The notes beneath the pieces are model-generated. The model worked only from the letters and a program-made list of their open reading frames with translations. It had not been told where the DNA came from and did no database searches. A DNA stretch of 64,000 bases. Source: CAWAYR01 sp050250955. GTDB taxonomy: Bacteria; Acidobacteriota; Vicinamibacteria; Vicinamibacterales; UBA2999. Position numbers and translations under genes: made by a program. Shown here piece by piece: positions 14,845-22,947 of this stretch. The stretch lies in NCBI GenBank assembly GCA_050250955.1, contig JBFWNR010000001.1, forward strand, positions 186,001 through 250,000, written 5' to 3'. Position 1 is the first letter of the stretch. Every line of letters starts with the position of its first letter.

Positions 14845-15570
14845 ATGCTGAGGGCGCTGGCCGACGCCGCGCTCTCGGTGCTGCTGGCCCCGGTCTGCGG
14901 CGTGTGCGGCGAGGTCCTGTCCCGCCCGCTCGACGGCGCGATCTGTTCCCGCTGCTGGCGCGGCGTGGCCCGCTTCAGCCCGCCGTGGTGCCGCATCTGC
15001 GGCCAGCCCCTGCCGAGCCGGCGGGCCGCGCCGGAGGGCCGCTGCCCGGCGTGCCCGATCGTCCTCGGGGCGGCCGGCCAGGCCCGCGCCGTCGGGGCCT
15101 ACGACGGGCGCCTGGCCGAGGTGGTGCACGCGCTCAAGTACGGCCGTCGCCCCTCGGTGGCGCCGCCGCTGGCCCATCTCATGTGGCAGGCGCTCGTCGA
15201 TCTGGAGTCGTCCGTCGAGCTGGTCGTCCCGGTGCCGCTGCACCCGCGGCGCGAGCGGGAGCGCGGCTTCAACCAGGCGCGCCTGCTGGCGCGCGGTCTG
15301 GGTCCGCCGCTGTGCCCGGCGCTGCAGCGGGTCCGCCACACGGCCCCGCAGGTGGGCCTGTCGGGCCACGCCCGTCGCGCCAACCTCGACGGCGCCTTCG
15401 CCCTCACCCGGCGGGCCGCGCAGGTTCGCGGCCGTCGCGTCGCCATCGCCGACGACGTCCTGACCACCGGCGCCACGGTCGCCGCGTGCGCCGACCTGCT
15501 GGCCGCGGCCGGTGCCGCCGCCATCGTGGCGGTCACGGCAGCGCGAGCCGTTCGCGAACCGCCGCGGTGA
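14845..15570 (+). CDS. comF: ComF-family phosphoribosyltransferase-like protein
   Basis: Competence-linked ComF protein of 241 residues. The N-terminal zinc module carries paired Cys in CGVCGE, CSRCW, CRICGQ and CPACP. The phosphoribosyltransferase-like domain has VVPVPLHPRRERERGFNQA and the PRPP-binding loop IADDVLTTGATV near 193-204. DNA uptake across the inner membrane is its known role elsewhere. It overlaps the convergent tmk gene by 38 bases at their 3' ends. Confidence 0.92.
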   Translation: MLRALADAALSVLLAPVCGVCGEVLSRPLDGAICSRCWRGVARFSPPWCRICGQPLPSRRAAPEGRCPACPIVLGAAGQARAVGAYDGRLAEVVHALKYGRRPSVAPPLAHLMWQALVDLESSVELVVPVPLHPRRERERGFNQARLLARGLGPPLCPALQRVRHTAPQVGLSGHARRANLDGAFALTRRAAQVRGRRVAIADDVLTTGATVAACADLLAAAGAAAIVAVTAARAVREPPR

Positions 15571-16129
15571 CCTCGGCGCGCACGGCGTCGGCGGCCAGCG
15601 TGCCGTCGATCACCCACCAGCCGTCGGCCTGCGCCTGGCGGCGATAGCTGTCCCGGACCCGGCCGAGCAGCGGCAGGTCGCGCTCGAAGCGATCGCGGGC
15701 AGCGCGCTTGCGCGACAACGAGGTCTCAGGGGTGATGTCGAGCAGCACCGTGAGCGCCGCCGGCGGCAGCAGCCGCTGCGTCTCGGCGAGCCAGGCGACA
15801 TCGAGACCCTGCGCCTCGCCGTAGGCCAGGCTGGACGCCGCATAGCGGTCCGCCACCACCACCTGGCCCTCGGCCAGCCAGGCACGGATGCGCGGCGCGA
15901 ACTCGTAGCGGTTGGCGATGTAGAGCAGCTGCAGCACGTCGGGCCCGTAGGGGCGCCGGCCCTGGAGCGCGGCGGCGATCTCGGCGCCGATCGAGGTCTG
16001 GTACTCGGGAAACGACAGGGTCTGCACGCCGCGGCCGGCGGCGCGCAGCGCCGCGGCCAGCCACTCGGCTTGCGTCTGCTTGCCGCTCTGATCGAGCCCT
16101 TCGAAAGCGACGAGGCACCCGGCGGACAC
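15533..16129 (-). CDS. tmk: Thymidylate kinase
   Basis: Phosphorylates dTMP to dTDP with ATP. Protein of 198 residues with P-loop FEGLDQSGKQTQ near the start, DRY in VVADRYAASSLAYGEAQG and a C-terminal LID-like basic segment SRKRAARDRFERD. Gln stands where Ser or Thr usually follows the P-loop Lys, which is odd. The GTG at 16129 is preceded by GGAGG at seven bases and lies three bases past the lysA stop; a GTG two codons earlier overlaps that stop. Downstream of lysA in one operon. Confidence 0.9.
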   Translation of the reverse strand: MSAGCLVAFEGLDQSGKQTQAEWLAAALRAAGRGVQTLSFPEYQTSIGAEIAAALQGRRPYGPDVLQLLYIANRYEFAPRIRAWLAEGQVVVADRYAASSLAYGEAQGLDVAWLAETQRLLPPAALTVLLDITPETSLSRKRAARDRFERDLPLLGRVRDSYRRQAQADGWWVIDGTLAADAVRAEVTAAVRERLALP

Positions 16130-16131
16130 GG

Positions 16132-17388
16132 TCACACCTCCAGCTGCAGCAGCTCGTCGAGCGACTGCCGGCGGCGGATCGTCGACCACTGGTCGCCGTC
16201 GACGAGGGCTTCGGGCGGCAGCGGGCGGCGCAGGTAGGTCGAGCCGAGGACGGCGCCGTAGGCGCCGACATCGCGCACGACCACGAGATCGCCGACCTCG
16301 AGCGGCGGCAGCGGCAGATCGCGGGCGAAGCGGTCGGTGCTCTCGCAGATTGGCCCGACGACGTCGCTCGGCAGCGCCGCGCCGGGCCGCGGCCGCACCG
16401 GCTCGATGCGGTGGAACGCCCCGTAGAGCGCCGGCCGCATCAGTTCGGTCATCCCGGCGTCGAGGACGACGAAGCGGCGCCCGCCGGCCAGCTGCTTCAC
16501 GTCCACCACCGTGGTCACCAGCACGCCGGCCGGTCCGACGATCGAGCGGCCGGGCTCGATGGCCAGCGCCAGCGGCGAGTCGCCGGCGGCGGCGACCAGC
16601 GCCCGGACGTAGTCGCCGCCATCCGGCACCGGGCTGCCGTCGTAGGAGATGCCGAGGCCGCCACCGAAGTCGAGCTGCTCGAGCGGCACGCCGTCGGCCA
16701 GCAGTTCACGGCCGAGGGCGGTGACCGCCTCGGCGGCGCGGACGAGCGGGTCGAGCGTGGTGATCTGCGAGCCGATGTGGACGTGGATGCCGACCGGGAC
16801 CAGGCCGGGGCGCGCCGCCATGTCGGCGAAGAGCGTCCGGGCGAGCGCGATCGGCACGCCGAACTTGTTGTCGCGCAGTCCGGTCGAGATGTGCGGGTGG
16901 CTCCGGGCGTCGATGTCGGGGTTGACGCGCAGCGCCACGCGGACCCTGGCACCGTGCGTCAGCGCGATGGCGTTCAGGCGTTCCAGCTCACCCGGCGACT
17001 CGACGTTGATGGCGTGGACGTCGAGAGTGACGGCCCGGGCCAGTTCGATCGCCGACTTGCCGACGCCGGTGAAGACGATGTCGCGCGGCGCGAACCCGCA
17101 ACGCAGCGCCACCTCCACCTCGCCGATCGAGTTGGCGTCGACGCGGCTGCCGAGCGCGCGCATCAGGCGCACGACGGCCAGCGTCGAGTTGGCCTTGAGC
17201 GCGTAGTGGATGGCGTGCGCGCGCGCACCGAAGGCGTCGTCGAGGCGGCGGTAGGCGGCGCGGATCGCGCCGGCGCTGTAGACGTAGCACGGCGTGCCGA
17301 GTGCCGCCGCCACGTCCGCGGCGGCCACCCGCTCGAGCCGGAAGCCGTCGGGCGCGTGCTGCAGGAAGGCGTCGGACACGACAGACAC
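16132..17388 (-). CDS. lysA: Diaminopimelate decarboxylase
   Basis: PLP enzyme that makes L-lysine from meso-diaminopimelate. About 418 residues. The PLP Lys is in HYALKANST, HVHIGSQI and FGGGLGISY bind PLP phosphate, EPGRSIVG follows, and the dimer-site Cys lies in GPICESTD. The start is uncertain: GTG codons lie at 17388 and 17379, neither with a strong ribosome-binding site. The open frame extends further upstream, but with Ala/Arg-rich sequence unlike the family. It diverges from the ECF sigma gene. Confidence 0.94.
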   Translation of the reverse strand: MSVVSDAFLQHAPDGFRLERVAAADVAAALGTPCYVYSAGAIRAAYRRLDDAFGARAHAIHYALKANSTLAVVRLMRALGSRVDANSIGEVEVALRCGFAPRDIVFTGVGKSAIELARAVTLDVHAINVESPGELERLNAIALTHGARVRVALRVNPDIDARSHPHISTGLRDNKFGVPIALARTLFADMAARPGLVPVGIHVHIGSQITTLDPLVRAAEAVTALGRELLADGVPLEQLDFGGGLGISYDGSPVPDGGDYVRALVAAAGDSPLALAIEPGRSIVGPAGVLVTTVVDVKQLAGGRRFVVLDAGMTELMRPALYGAFHRIEPVRPRPGAALPSDVVGPICESTDRFARDLPLPPLEVGDLVVVRDVGAYGAVLGSTYLRRPLPPEALVDGDQWSTIRRRQSLDELLQLEV

Positions 17389-17493
17389 GACCCGCGATGA
17401 TACCGTGAAGGCGCCGTCGGGAGCGACCGCGGCCGCCCGGTGCGGCCGAGGGGCCGTGGTATTCTGAGCCGCGGCTCGCCGCACGATCCGTCC

Positions 17494-18144
17494 ATGTCCT
17501 CAGACGCCTCGTCGGCCCAGCCCGACGCCATCGATACGCTGATCCAGCGCTGTCTGGCCGGCGACCAGGCGGCCTGGGAGGCGATCGTCCGCCAGCACTG
17601 GCGCAAGGTCTTCAACATCGCCTACAAGTTCACCGGGCGCCACGACCTGGCCGAGGATCTGACCCAGGACGTCTTCGTCAAGATCTTCAAGTCGCTCGAC
17701 ACCTTCGACCGCCGCGCCAACTTCCAGACCTGGCTGGTCAGCGTGTCGCGCAACCTGTGCATCGACCACTACCGCAGCGTCCGCAAGGAGCGCGAGACGA
17801 TCGACCGCGACGTCGACCCCGGCAACCTGGCGCCGGCGTCGCCGACGCCGAGCCCGCTGGCGGCGCTCGAGCAGGTCGACCGCCGCCAGCTGCTGCAGCG
17901 GGCGATGCGCGAGCTGGCGCCGACGCTGCGCCAGGCGGTCACCATGCGCGACCTGCAGGAGCTGACCTACCAGGAGATCGCCGACAGGCTCGGCTTGCCC
18001 GAGGGCACGGTGAAGTCGCGGATCAACCGCGGCCGCACCGAACTGGCGCGGCAGATCAGCCGCATTCGTGACGACGACAACCGCGCCGTGGCGGCGCGGG
18101 CAGCGGGCGGCGACGATCCCCGCCGGAGCGGAGTAGCAGGATGA
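17494..18144 (+). CDS. ECF RNA polymerase sigma factor
   Basis: Extracytoplasmic-function sigma factor of 216 residues. Region 2 spans about 30-95, with FNIAYKFTGRHDLAEDLTQDVF and FQTWLVSVSRNLCIDHYRS. Region 4 spans about 130-185, with LQELTYQEIADRLGLPEGTV and KSRINRGRTELARQI. No anti-sigma gene adjoins it; instead the ATG of a STAS gene overlaps its stop (ATGA). The promoter set it reads is unknown. Similar sigma factors in this lineage often control envelope or exopolysaccharide genes (inference). Confidence 0.93.
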   Translation: MSSDASSAQPDAIDTLIQRCLAGDQAAWEAIVRQHWRKVFNIAYKFTGRHDLAEDLTQDVFVKIFKSLDTFDRRANFQTWLVSVSRNLCIDHYRSVRKERETIDRDVDPGNLAPASPTPSPLAALEQVDRRQLLQRAMRELAPTLRQAVTMRDLQELTYQEIADRLGLPEGTVKSRINRGRTELARQISRIRDDDNRAVAARAAGGDDPRRSGVAG

Positions 18145-18482
18145 ACTTCAGCATCGACCGGAACAAGGACGTGGCCATCGTGCGGCTCGACGAGGCGCGC
18201 CTCATGTATCCCCTGCTCGCCGACTTCGCCGGCGCGGTCACCGGCCTGCTCGACGCCGGCGACCGCAAGGTGCTGCTCGACTTCACCAAGGTCACCTACG
18301 TGGACAGCGCGACCATCGGCTGCCTGATGGACCTCTACCGTCAGGCCACCGGCAAGGGCGGCGCCTTGAAGCTCTCGGGCGTCCAGAAGCGGGTCGAGAC
18401 CATGCTGACCATGACCGGCGCCCACAACTTCCTGGCGCTGCACGCCGACGAGGCGGCGGCTCTGGCCAGCTTCGGAGCCTGA
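18141..18482 (+). CDS. STAS-domain anti-sigma factor antagonist
   Basis: Single STAS domain of 113 residues (FSIDRNKDVAIVRLDEARL at the start). The likely phosphorylatable Ser is in VTYVDSATIGCLMDLY, as in SpoIIAA-type proteins. Such proteins release a sigma factor by binding its anti-sigma kinase. The gene overlaps the sigma gene by four bases, but no kinase or anti-sigma gene is beside it, so the partner must be encoded elsewhere. Confidence 0.92.
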   Translation: MNFSIDRNKDVAIVRLDEARLMYPLLADFAGAVTGLLDAGDRKVLLDFTKVTYVDSATIGCLMDLYRQATGKGGALKLSGVQKRVETMLTMTGAHNFLALHADEAAALASFGA

Positions 18483-18487
18483 GACCG

Positions 18488-18757
18488 ATGCGGACGATCA
18501 CGACGTCCAAGGGCGTGGCCATCGACCTCGACGGCGACCTGCAGTCGGTGCTCGAAGCGCTGTTCAAGACCTGCTGGGACGACCCCGAGGACTACTCCTA
18601 CGAGCACACGGTGCGCGAGGTGCAGCACGTGCTCGGCCAGCTCACCGACGACGAATCGCGCCAGTACCTCGCCGAGGCGCTGGCGCTGTGCTACACCACC
18701 TACGAGAACGGCCGCCTCGAACGGGTGATGAAGAAGCTGTCCAGTCCGGAGCCGTGA
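18488..18757 (+). CDS. Conserved-looking 89-residue acidic protein
   Basis: Small acidic cytoplasmic protein that I do not recognise. No signal peptide or metal motif is seen. It looks helical (LQSVLEALFKTCWDDPED, then TVREVQHVLGQLTDDESR). It lies five bases after the STAS gene and ten before the radical SAM gene, so it is a fixed operon member and may be a partner or regulator of either neighbour. Confidence 0.7.
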   Translation: MRTITTSKGVAIDLDGDLQSVLEALFKTCWDDPEDYSYEHTVREVQHVLGQLTDDESRQYLAEALALCYTTYENGRLERVMKKLSSPEP

Positions 18758-18767
18758 TCCCGCCGAC

Positions 18768-20129
18768 ATGTCACTGAACTACCAGGCCGAACGCTTCACC
18801 TGTTCGTGGCCGTGGTCCACGGCCGTCCTGCTCTGCGACGGCCGCGTCTCCTGCGGCTGTTCCGACCCCTACGGCAAGCGCATCCTCGGCGACAGCCGCG
18901 TCGTCAGCCTGGCTGGAGTGTGGCGCGGGCCGACCGCCTCGACGCTGCGCCAGGACCTGAACGCCGGCGGCTCGACGTTCTGCGGCGACTGCCCGCTCAA
19001 GCTGCCGCTCGAGTCGGGCGAGGCGCCCCCGGTGCGCGACCTGAACGTCGCGCCGCTGCCCAGCCGGCTCTACGTGGAGTGCACGGCGGCCTGCAACATC
19101 TCGTGCTTCCAGGCCTGCTGCGCCCCGGAAACCGGCATCACCCGCACCCGCCAGGCCGGTATGCTCGACTTCGACCTGTTCACGCGGGTGATCGACGAGG
19201 CCGGGCCGACGCTGGTGCGCGTCGACTTCTTCAACTACGGCGAGGCCTTCCTGCACAAGCGCGCCGTCGAGATGTGCGAGTACATCAAGACGAAGTTCCC
19301 GCACATCTACCTGTACACGAGCACCAACGGCGGCGCCCTCACCGAAGAGAAGGCGCGGCGGCTGGTGCACTCGGGCATCGACGAGGTCACCTTCTCGATC
19401 GACGGCGCCTCGCAGGCGGTCTACGAGAAGTACCGCCAGCGCGGCAAGTTCGACCTGGCCACCGCCAACCTGCGGGCGATGGCCGACGAGAAGGCCAGGC
19501 ACGGCCGCGACGTCCCGCAGCTGAACTGGCGCTACATCCTCTTCACGTGGAACGACTCGGACGAGGAGATGGAGCAGGCGAGGCGGCTGGCGGTGGAGTT
19601 CGGCGTCGATCGGCTGTCGTGGGAGATCACCGACCACCCCGAGGACTCGTTCTCGCGCCGCTTCGCCCCGGGGACGCCCGACTTCGAGCGCATCAAGTAC
19701 GAGGTGTGGGACCACTCGGGACTGGGCAACGCCATCCCCGGCGCCACGCCGCGCGCCGAGATCGACGTCCGCACGCTGCTGCCCGGGGTGCCGCTCATCG
19801 GCCGGGCCGGCCAGTCGATCGCCGTCAAGACCCGGGTGCGCAACCACTCGCAGCGACCGTTCCGCGCCCAGGCCAGCTACGGCCGCCGCCTGGTCCGCCT
19901 CGGCGCGCAGCTCATGGCCCAGGACGGCGCGATGCTGAACCGCGACCACGCCCGCGCCTGGCTGCCCGGCGACATCCCGGCCGGCGGCAGCGCCGACATC
20001 GCCATCGACGTGCCGCTGCCCGAGACGCCCGGCCGCTACGCCCTCAAGTTCGACCTGGTGAGCGAGGGCATCGACTGGTTCGAGAAGTGCGGGTCGCCGA
20101 CGACCACCCGCAGCGTCTGGGTGCGCTGA
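18768..20129 (+). CDS. Radical SAM protein, SPASM-like domain first, C-terminal beta-sandwich
   Basis: Protein of 453 residues in three parts. Residues about 10-76 have the Cys pattern of a SPASM domain: CSWPW, DGRVSCGCSD, ILGD, VWRG, then CGDC. Residues about 100-320 form the radical SAM core (LYVECTAACNISC, SIDGAS). The cluster-binding Cys are C109, C113 and C117, spaced CX3CX3C rather than the usual CX3CX2C, with extra Cys at 105 and 118. Residues 335-453 resemble the beta-sandwich found at the C-terminus of glycan-linked transferases (LKFDLVSEGIDWFEKCGS). SPASM normally follows the core. The substrate is unknown; a role in surface-glycan or peptide modification is inferred. Confidence 0.85.
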   Translation: MSLNYQAERFTCSWPWSTAVLLCDGRVSCGCSDPYGKRILGDSRVVSLAGVWRGPTASTLRQDLNAGGSTFCGDCPLKLPLESGEAPPVRDLNVAPLPSRLYVECTAACNISCFQACCAPETGITRTRQAGMLDFDLFTRVIDEAGPTLVRVDFFNYGEAFLHKRAVEMCEYIKTKFPHIYLYTSTNGGALTEEKARRLVHSGIDEVTFSIDGASQAVYEKYRQRGKFDLATANLRAMADEKARHGRDVPQLNWRYILFTWNDSDEEMEQARRLAVEFGVDRLSWEITDHPEDSFSRRFAPGTPDFERIKYEVWDHSGLGNAIPGATPRAEIDVRTLLPGVPLIGRAGQSIAVKTRVRNHSQRPFRAQASYGRRLVRLGAQLMAQDGAMLNRDHARAWLPGDIPAGGSADIAIDVPLPETPGRYALKFDLVSEGIDWFEKCGSPTTTRSVWVR

Positions 20130-20839
20130 CTCACCGTCCGTAGGGCGGGCTTCAGCCCTGCCGACCGCTACCCGTAGGGCAGCTCTTCAGAGCTGCCGGC
20201 ATCAGACGGATTCGCAATCGCGCGCCTGAGCGCGACGGCGCGGCCCGGGTCCTCGGCAGCTCAACTTCGGCCCGCCAGCCACTCGCACCTCCCGCAGACT
20301 TGTCCCGCGTACGAACGCGGTCGGGTCCGCGTTGCCGGGGCCCCCGGCGGGCGTCCCGTGCCCGCTGGGGTGGCGTTCGCCCGGTCACCCTGACTCCCGG
20401 TGCGAGTGGCGGATCTCCGCGTGGCGATGCCTCAGATTCGCCGCCGACGACCCGGGCCACGCCGCCGCGCGGTCTGCGCCGCCGATGGCCGCTGTCTCAG
20501 CAACATCCTGTCGGCTCGAGACAACCGATGCGAAGCGCCGCTCATGCATCGATGATCGTTGCCAGACACTTGGCCGCTGGTTTGATGAAGTCGCCGTCAG
20601 TCCAGTACTTGGAGTGACTCGCTGCGTTCCAGTCAGTCAGCAGCGACCCGACGTTGACTTCGACATCCTCGTCGACGCGCTCTGACGCGCCGGTCGCGAC
20701 GCCGGGATGGCTCTCGCGGCGAAATCTGAGGACCGAGCGCTTTGCCGGACTGGTCCAGCCGCAGGCTCGTGCCCTCCTGGCAGCTCGGACCGAAGCGTGA
20801 GCCGCGGGAGGCATACCGGTGGCGTGACCGGCTCTGCGG
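20130..20839. other. Gene-poor interval of about 710 bases
   Basis: No gene with a recognisable product is seen. The first 70 bases hold two palindromic repeats, listed separately. The rest has short frames on both strands with no domain and no convincing start. Composition is mixed, with an AT-richer patch near 20540-20660. A minus-strand frame at 20542-20814 ends in a plausible protein tail (WTDGDFIKPAAKCLATIID) and might be a decayed gene end, but this is weak. Confidence 0.6.
20138..20200. repeat. Two REP-like palindromic repeats
   Basis: Two related units stand in tandem. The first (20138-20163) is CCGTAGGGC, then GGGC-TTCA-GCCC, ending CTGCCG. The second (20172-20198) has the same ends around GGCAGCTCT-TC-AGAGCTGCC, a perfect nine-base stem. 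They begin nine bases after the radical SAM stop and could end its transcript. A third copy of the second type lies at 38305-38334 in the opposite orientation. Confidence 0.75.
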
Positions 20840-22330
20840 CTAGCGCGTCAGCACCCGGCCCGGGAACGCGCCCGCTGCCGCGTCGCCGGTCCAGACCACC
20901 GTGCCGTTGACCCATACCCGGCGGATGCCGGTGGCCAGGGCCCGCGGCTGCTCGAAGGTCGAGCGGTCGATGACGGTCGTCGGGTCGAACAGCACCAGGT
21001 CGGCCTTCAGGCCGGCAGCGATCCGGCCGCGGTCCTTCAGGCCCATCCGGGCAGCTGGCATCGCCGTCATCTTGTGGATCGCCTCGGGCAGCGGCAGCCA
21101 GCCCAGCTCGCGGACGTAGCGGCCGAGCACCCGCGGGAACGTCCCGGCGCCGCGCGGGTGGTTGTTGGCGATGCCGCCGTCGGAGGCCACCATCACCCAC
21201 GGCTGCTGGTAGAACACCCGCAGGTCGTCCTCGATCATCGCGTGGCCGATCATGCCGGCATCGTCGTCCCTGGCGAAGCGGACGTAGGCCTCGATGTCGC
21301 TGATCCCCTCAGCCCGGGCCATCTCGTCGAGCCGCTTGCCGATGTACTGCGGATAGGCGCCCCAGCGCGTGATCTGCACGTTCTTCGCGCCGCCGATGTC
21401 GTCGAGCCCGCGCGTCACGCTGGCCGGGTCGTCGTACTGCTTGTTCGGCACCAGTACCCGAGGCGTGGACTGCCAGGCCAGGTACGGGTAGGCGTCGGCG
21501 GTGACGTCCACCCCGCGCTTCTGTGCCGCCTCGACCAGCGCCACGACCTCGGCGGCCTTGCCCCACACCCCCACCGTGCCCAGCTTGATGTGGGTGATCT
21601 GCACCGGCAGCCGGCCGCGCTCGCCGATGGCGATGGCCTCGCGGATCGCGTCCATCGACAGGTCGGCTTCGTCGCGGATGTGCGAGATGTAATAGCCGCC
21701 GCGGGCCCCGGCGGCACGGGCCATCTCGACCACCTCCTCGACGTCCGAGTACGACCCGACTTCGTACTCGAGGCCGGACGACAGGCCGAACGCACCCTCG
21801 GCCATCGCCTGATCGACCAGGGTGCGCATGCGCGCCACTTTGGCCGGCCGGGCGCGGCGTTTGTAGTCCTGCCCCATCACCTGGGTGCGGATGGTGGCGT
21901 GGCCGGCCAACACGACGACATTGACGGCCGGCGGCCGGGCGCGCAGCCGCTCGAGGTAGCCGGCGATCGGCCACGGCGAACTGCCGTCCTGGCCGACGGC
22001 GAGCGTCGTGATGCCCTGGGACACCTGGGTGACCGCTTCGCGCTCGCGCTCCAGGCCGTCGGTGGAGTGGTTGTGGGCGTCGATGAAGCCGGGGGCGAGG
22101 ACCAGCCCTGCCCCGTCGACGACCGGCTCACCGGAGCGCGGAGCGACCGAGCCCACGGCGACGATCGTGTCGCCCTCGACGCGGACGTCGGCGCGCCGCA
22201 GGGCGGCGCCGGTGCCGTCAGCCAGCTCGGCCCCGGCGATTACGAATGACGTGGCCTGTGATGAAGGATGGACCACGGCGGCGCTGGCGACGAGCAGCGC
22301 GAGGGCGAGCGGGCGACCGAAGGGCGACAC
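20840..22330 (-). CDS. Exported N-acyl-D-amino-acid deacylase-like amidohydrolase
   Basis: Amidohydrolase-fold enzyme of about 496 residues expected to cleave N-acyl-D-amino acids in the periplasm. A signal peptide (PLALALLVASAAVVHPSSQA) comes first. Metal-site motifs are FIDAHNHSTDG, GLSSGLEYEVGSY, ISHIRDEAD and THIKLGT; the late Asp is in MVASDGG and GTFPRVLGRYVRE follows. The GTG at 22330 is tentative: ATGs at 22363 and 22396 also fit. A TATACT box at 22339-22344 would place transcription almost at the GTG, hinting at a leaderless message. It diverges from the PilT pair. Confidence 0.85.
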   Translation of the reverse strand: MSPFGRPLALALLVASAAVVHPSSQATSFVIAGAELADGTGAALRRADVRVEGDTIVAVGSVAPRSGEPVVDGAGLVLAPGFIDAHNHSTDGLEREREAVTQVSQGITTLAVGQDGSSPWPIAGYLERLRARPPAVNVVVLAGHATIRTQVMGQDYKRRARPAKVARMRTLVDQAMAEGAFGLSSGLEYEVGSYSDVEEVVEMARAAGARGGYYISHIRDEADLSMDAIREAIAIGERGRLPVQITHIKLGTVGVWGKAAEVVALVEAAQKRGVDVTADAYPYLAWQSTPRVLVPNKQYDDPASVTRGLDDIGGAKNVQITRWGAYPQYIGKRLDEMARAEGISDIEAYVRFARDDDAGMIGHAMIEDDLRVFYQQPWVMVASDGGIANNHPRGAGTFPRVLGRYVRELGWLPLPEAIHKMTAMPAARMGLKDRGRIAAGLKADLVLFDPTTVIDRSTFEQPRALATGIRRVWVNGTVVWTGDAAAGAFPGRVLTR

Positions 22331-22470
22331 GCCCGACCAGTATATCGAGGCGCCGGCCGGCATGCCGCTGCCCACGCCTGCGCGCCACCGCGTCACACCG
22401 ACGTCAGGCGGCGGCGAGCCCTGCGCCGGCGGCAGGACTGGCCGATTATTCGCAGGGACGCCTGCGCGCC

Positions 22471-22947
22471 ATGGACGATCTGCGAGTACCGACCAACAGC
22501 CTGCCGGTGGAGATCCGGTGCACCGACGGCCGCTCGGTGCTCGGCGACATCTTCCTGCCGTCGCAGTCGTCGCGCCAGCCCGGGCCGATGCGCCCCGACG
22601 AGTGGATCGAGACCGCCCACGCGTTCTTCCCGTTCCGATCGCAGGAGGCCGGCGCCTTGACCATCGTCAACCGCGACAACGTCGTTGCGGTCACGGTGCC
22701 GGCCGACACCAATCTCGACCCCGGCGACGCGATCGTCGAGACGCCGGTGTACCGCGTCGCCGTGAACGCCGGCGGCGTCGTCTTCGAGGGCGACATCGTG
22801 ATCGACATGCCGCCCGGCCAGCAGCGGGTCGCCGACTGGCTGAACGCCCCCGAGGCGTTCATCACGGTGCGGGCCGGTTCGGTGCACCACCTCATCCAGA
22901 AGCGCCACGTCACACGCGTGGTCGAGCTCGTCGGGACTCCCGCATGA
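22471..22947 (+). CDS. Unrecognised protein coupled to the PilT-like ATPase
   Basis: Protein of 158 residues with no signal peptide or membrane segment. It appears beta-rich: VEIRCTDGRSVLGDIFLP near the start resembles a small-barrel fold, and RVAVNAGGVVFEGDIVID and LIQKRHVTRVVELVG are further strands. Its stop overlaps the ATG of the ATPase gene (ATGA), so the two are translated together. It is likely an accessory or regulator of the twitching ATPase, inferred from coupling alone. Confidence 0.75.
   Translation: MDDLRVPTNSLPVEIRCTDGRSVLGDIFLPSQSSRQPGPMRPDEWIETAHAFFPFRSQEAGALTIVNRDNVVAVTVPADTNLDPGDAIVETPVYRVAVNAGGVVFEGDIVIDMPPGQQRVADWLNAPEAFITVRAGSVHHLIQKRHVTRVVELVGTPA

Noticed and set aside
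20542..20814. Minus-strand frame of 90 codons with a protein-like tail
   Set aside because: No start signal, no domain and a frame crossing GC-rich and AT-richer patches; kept only as a weak hint of a decayed gene.
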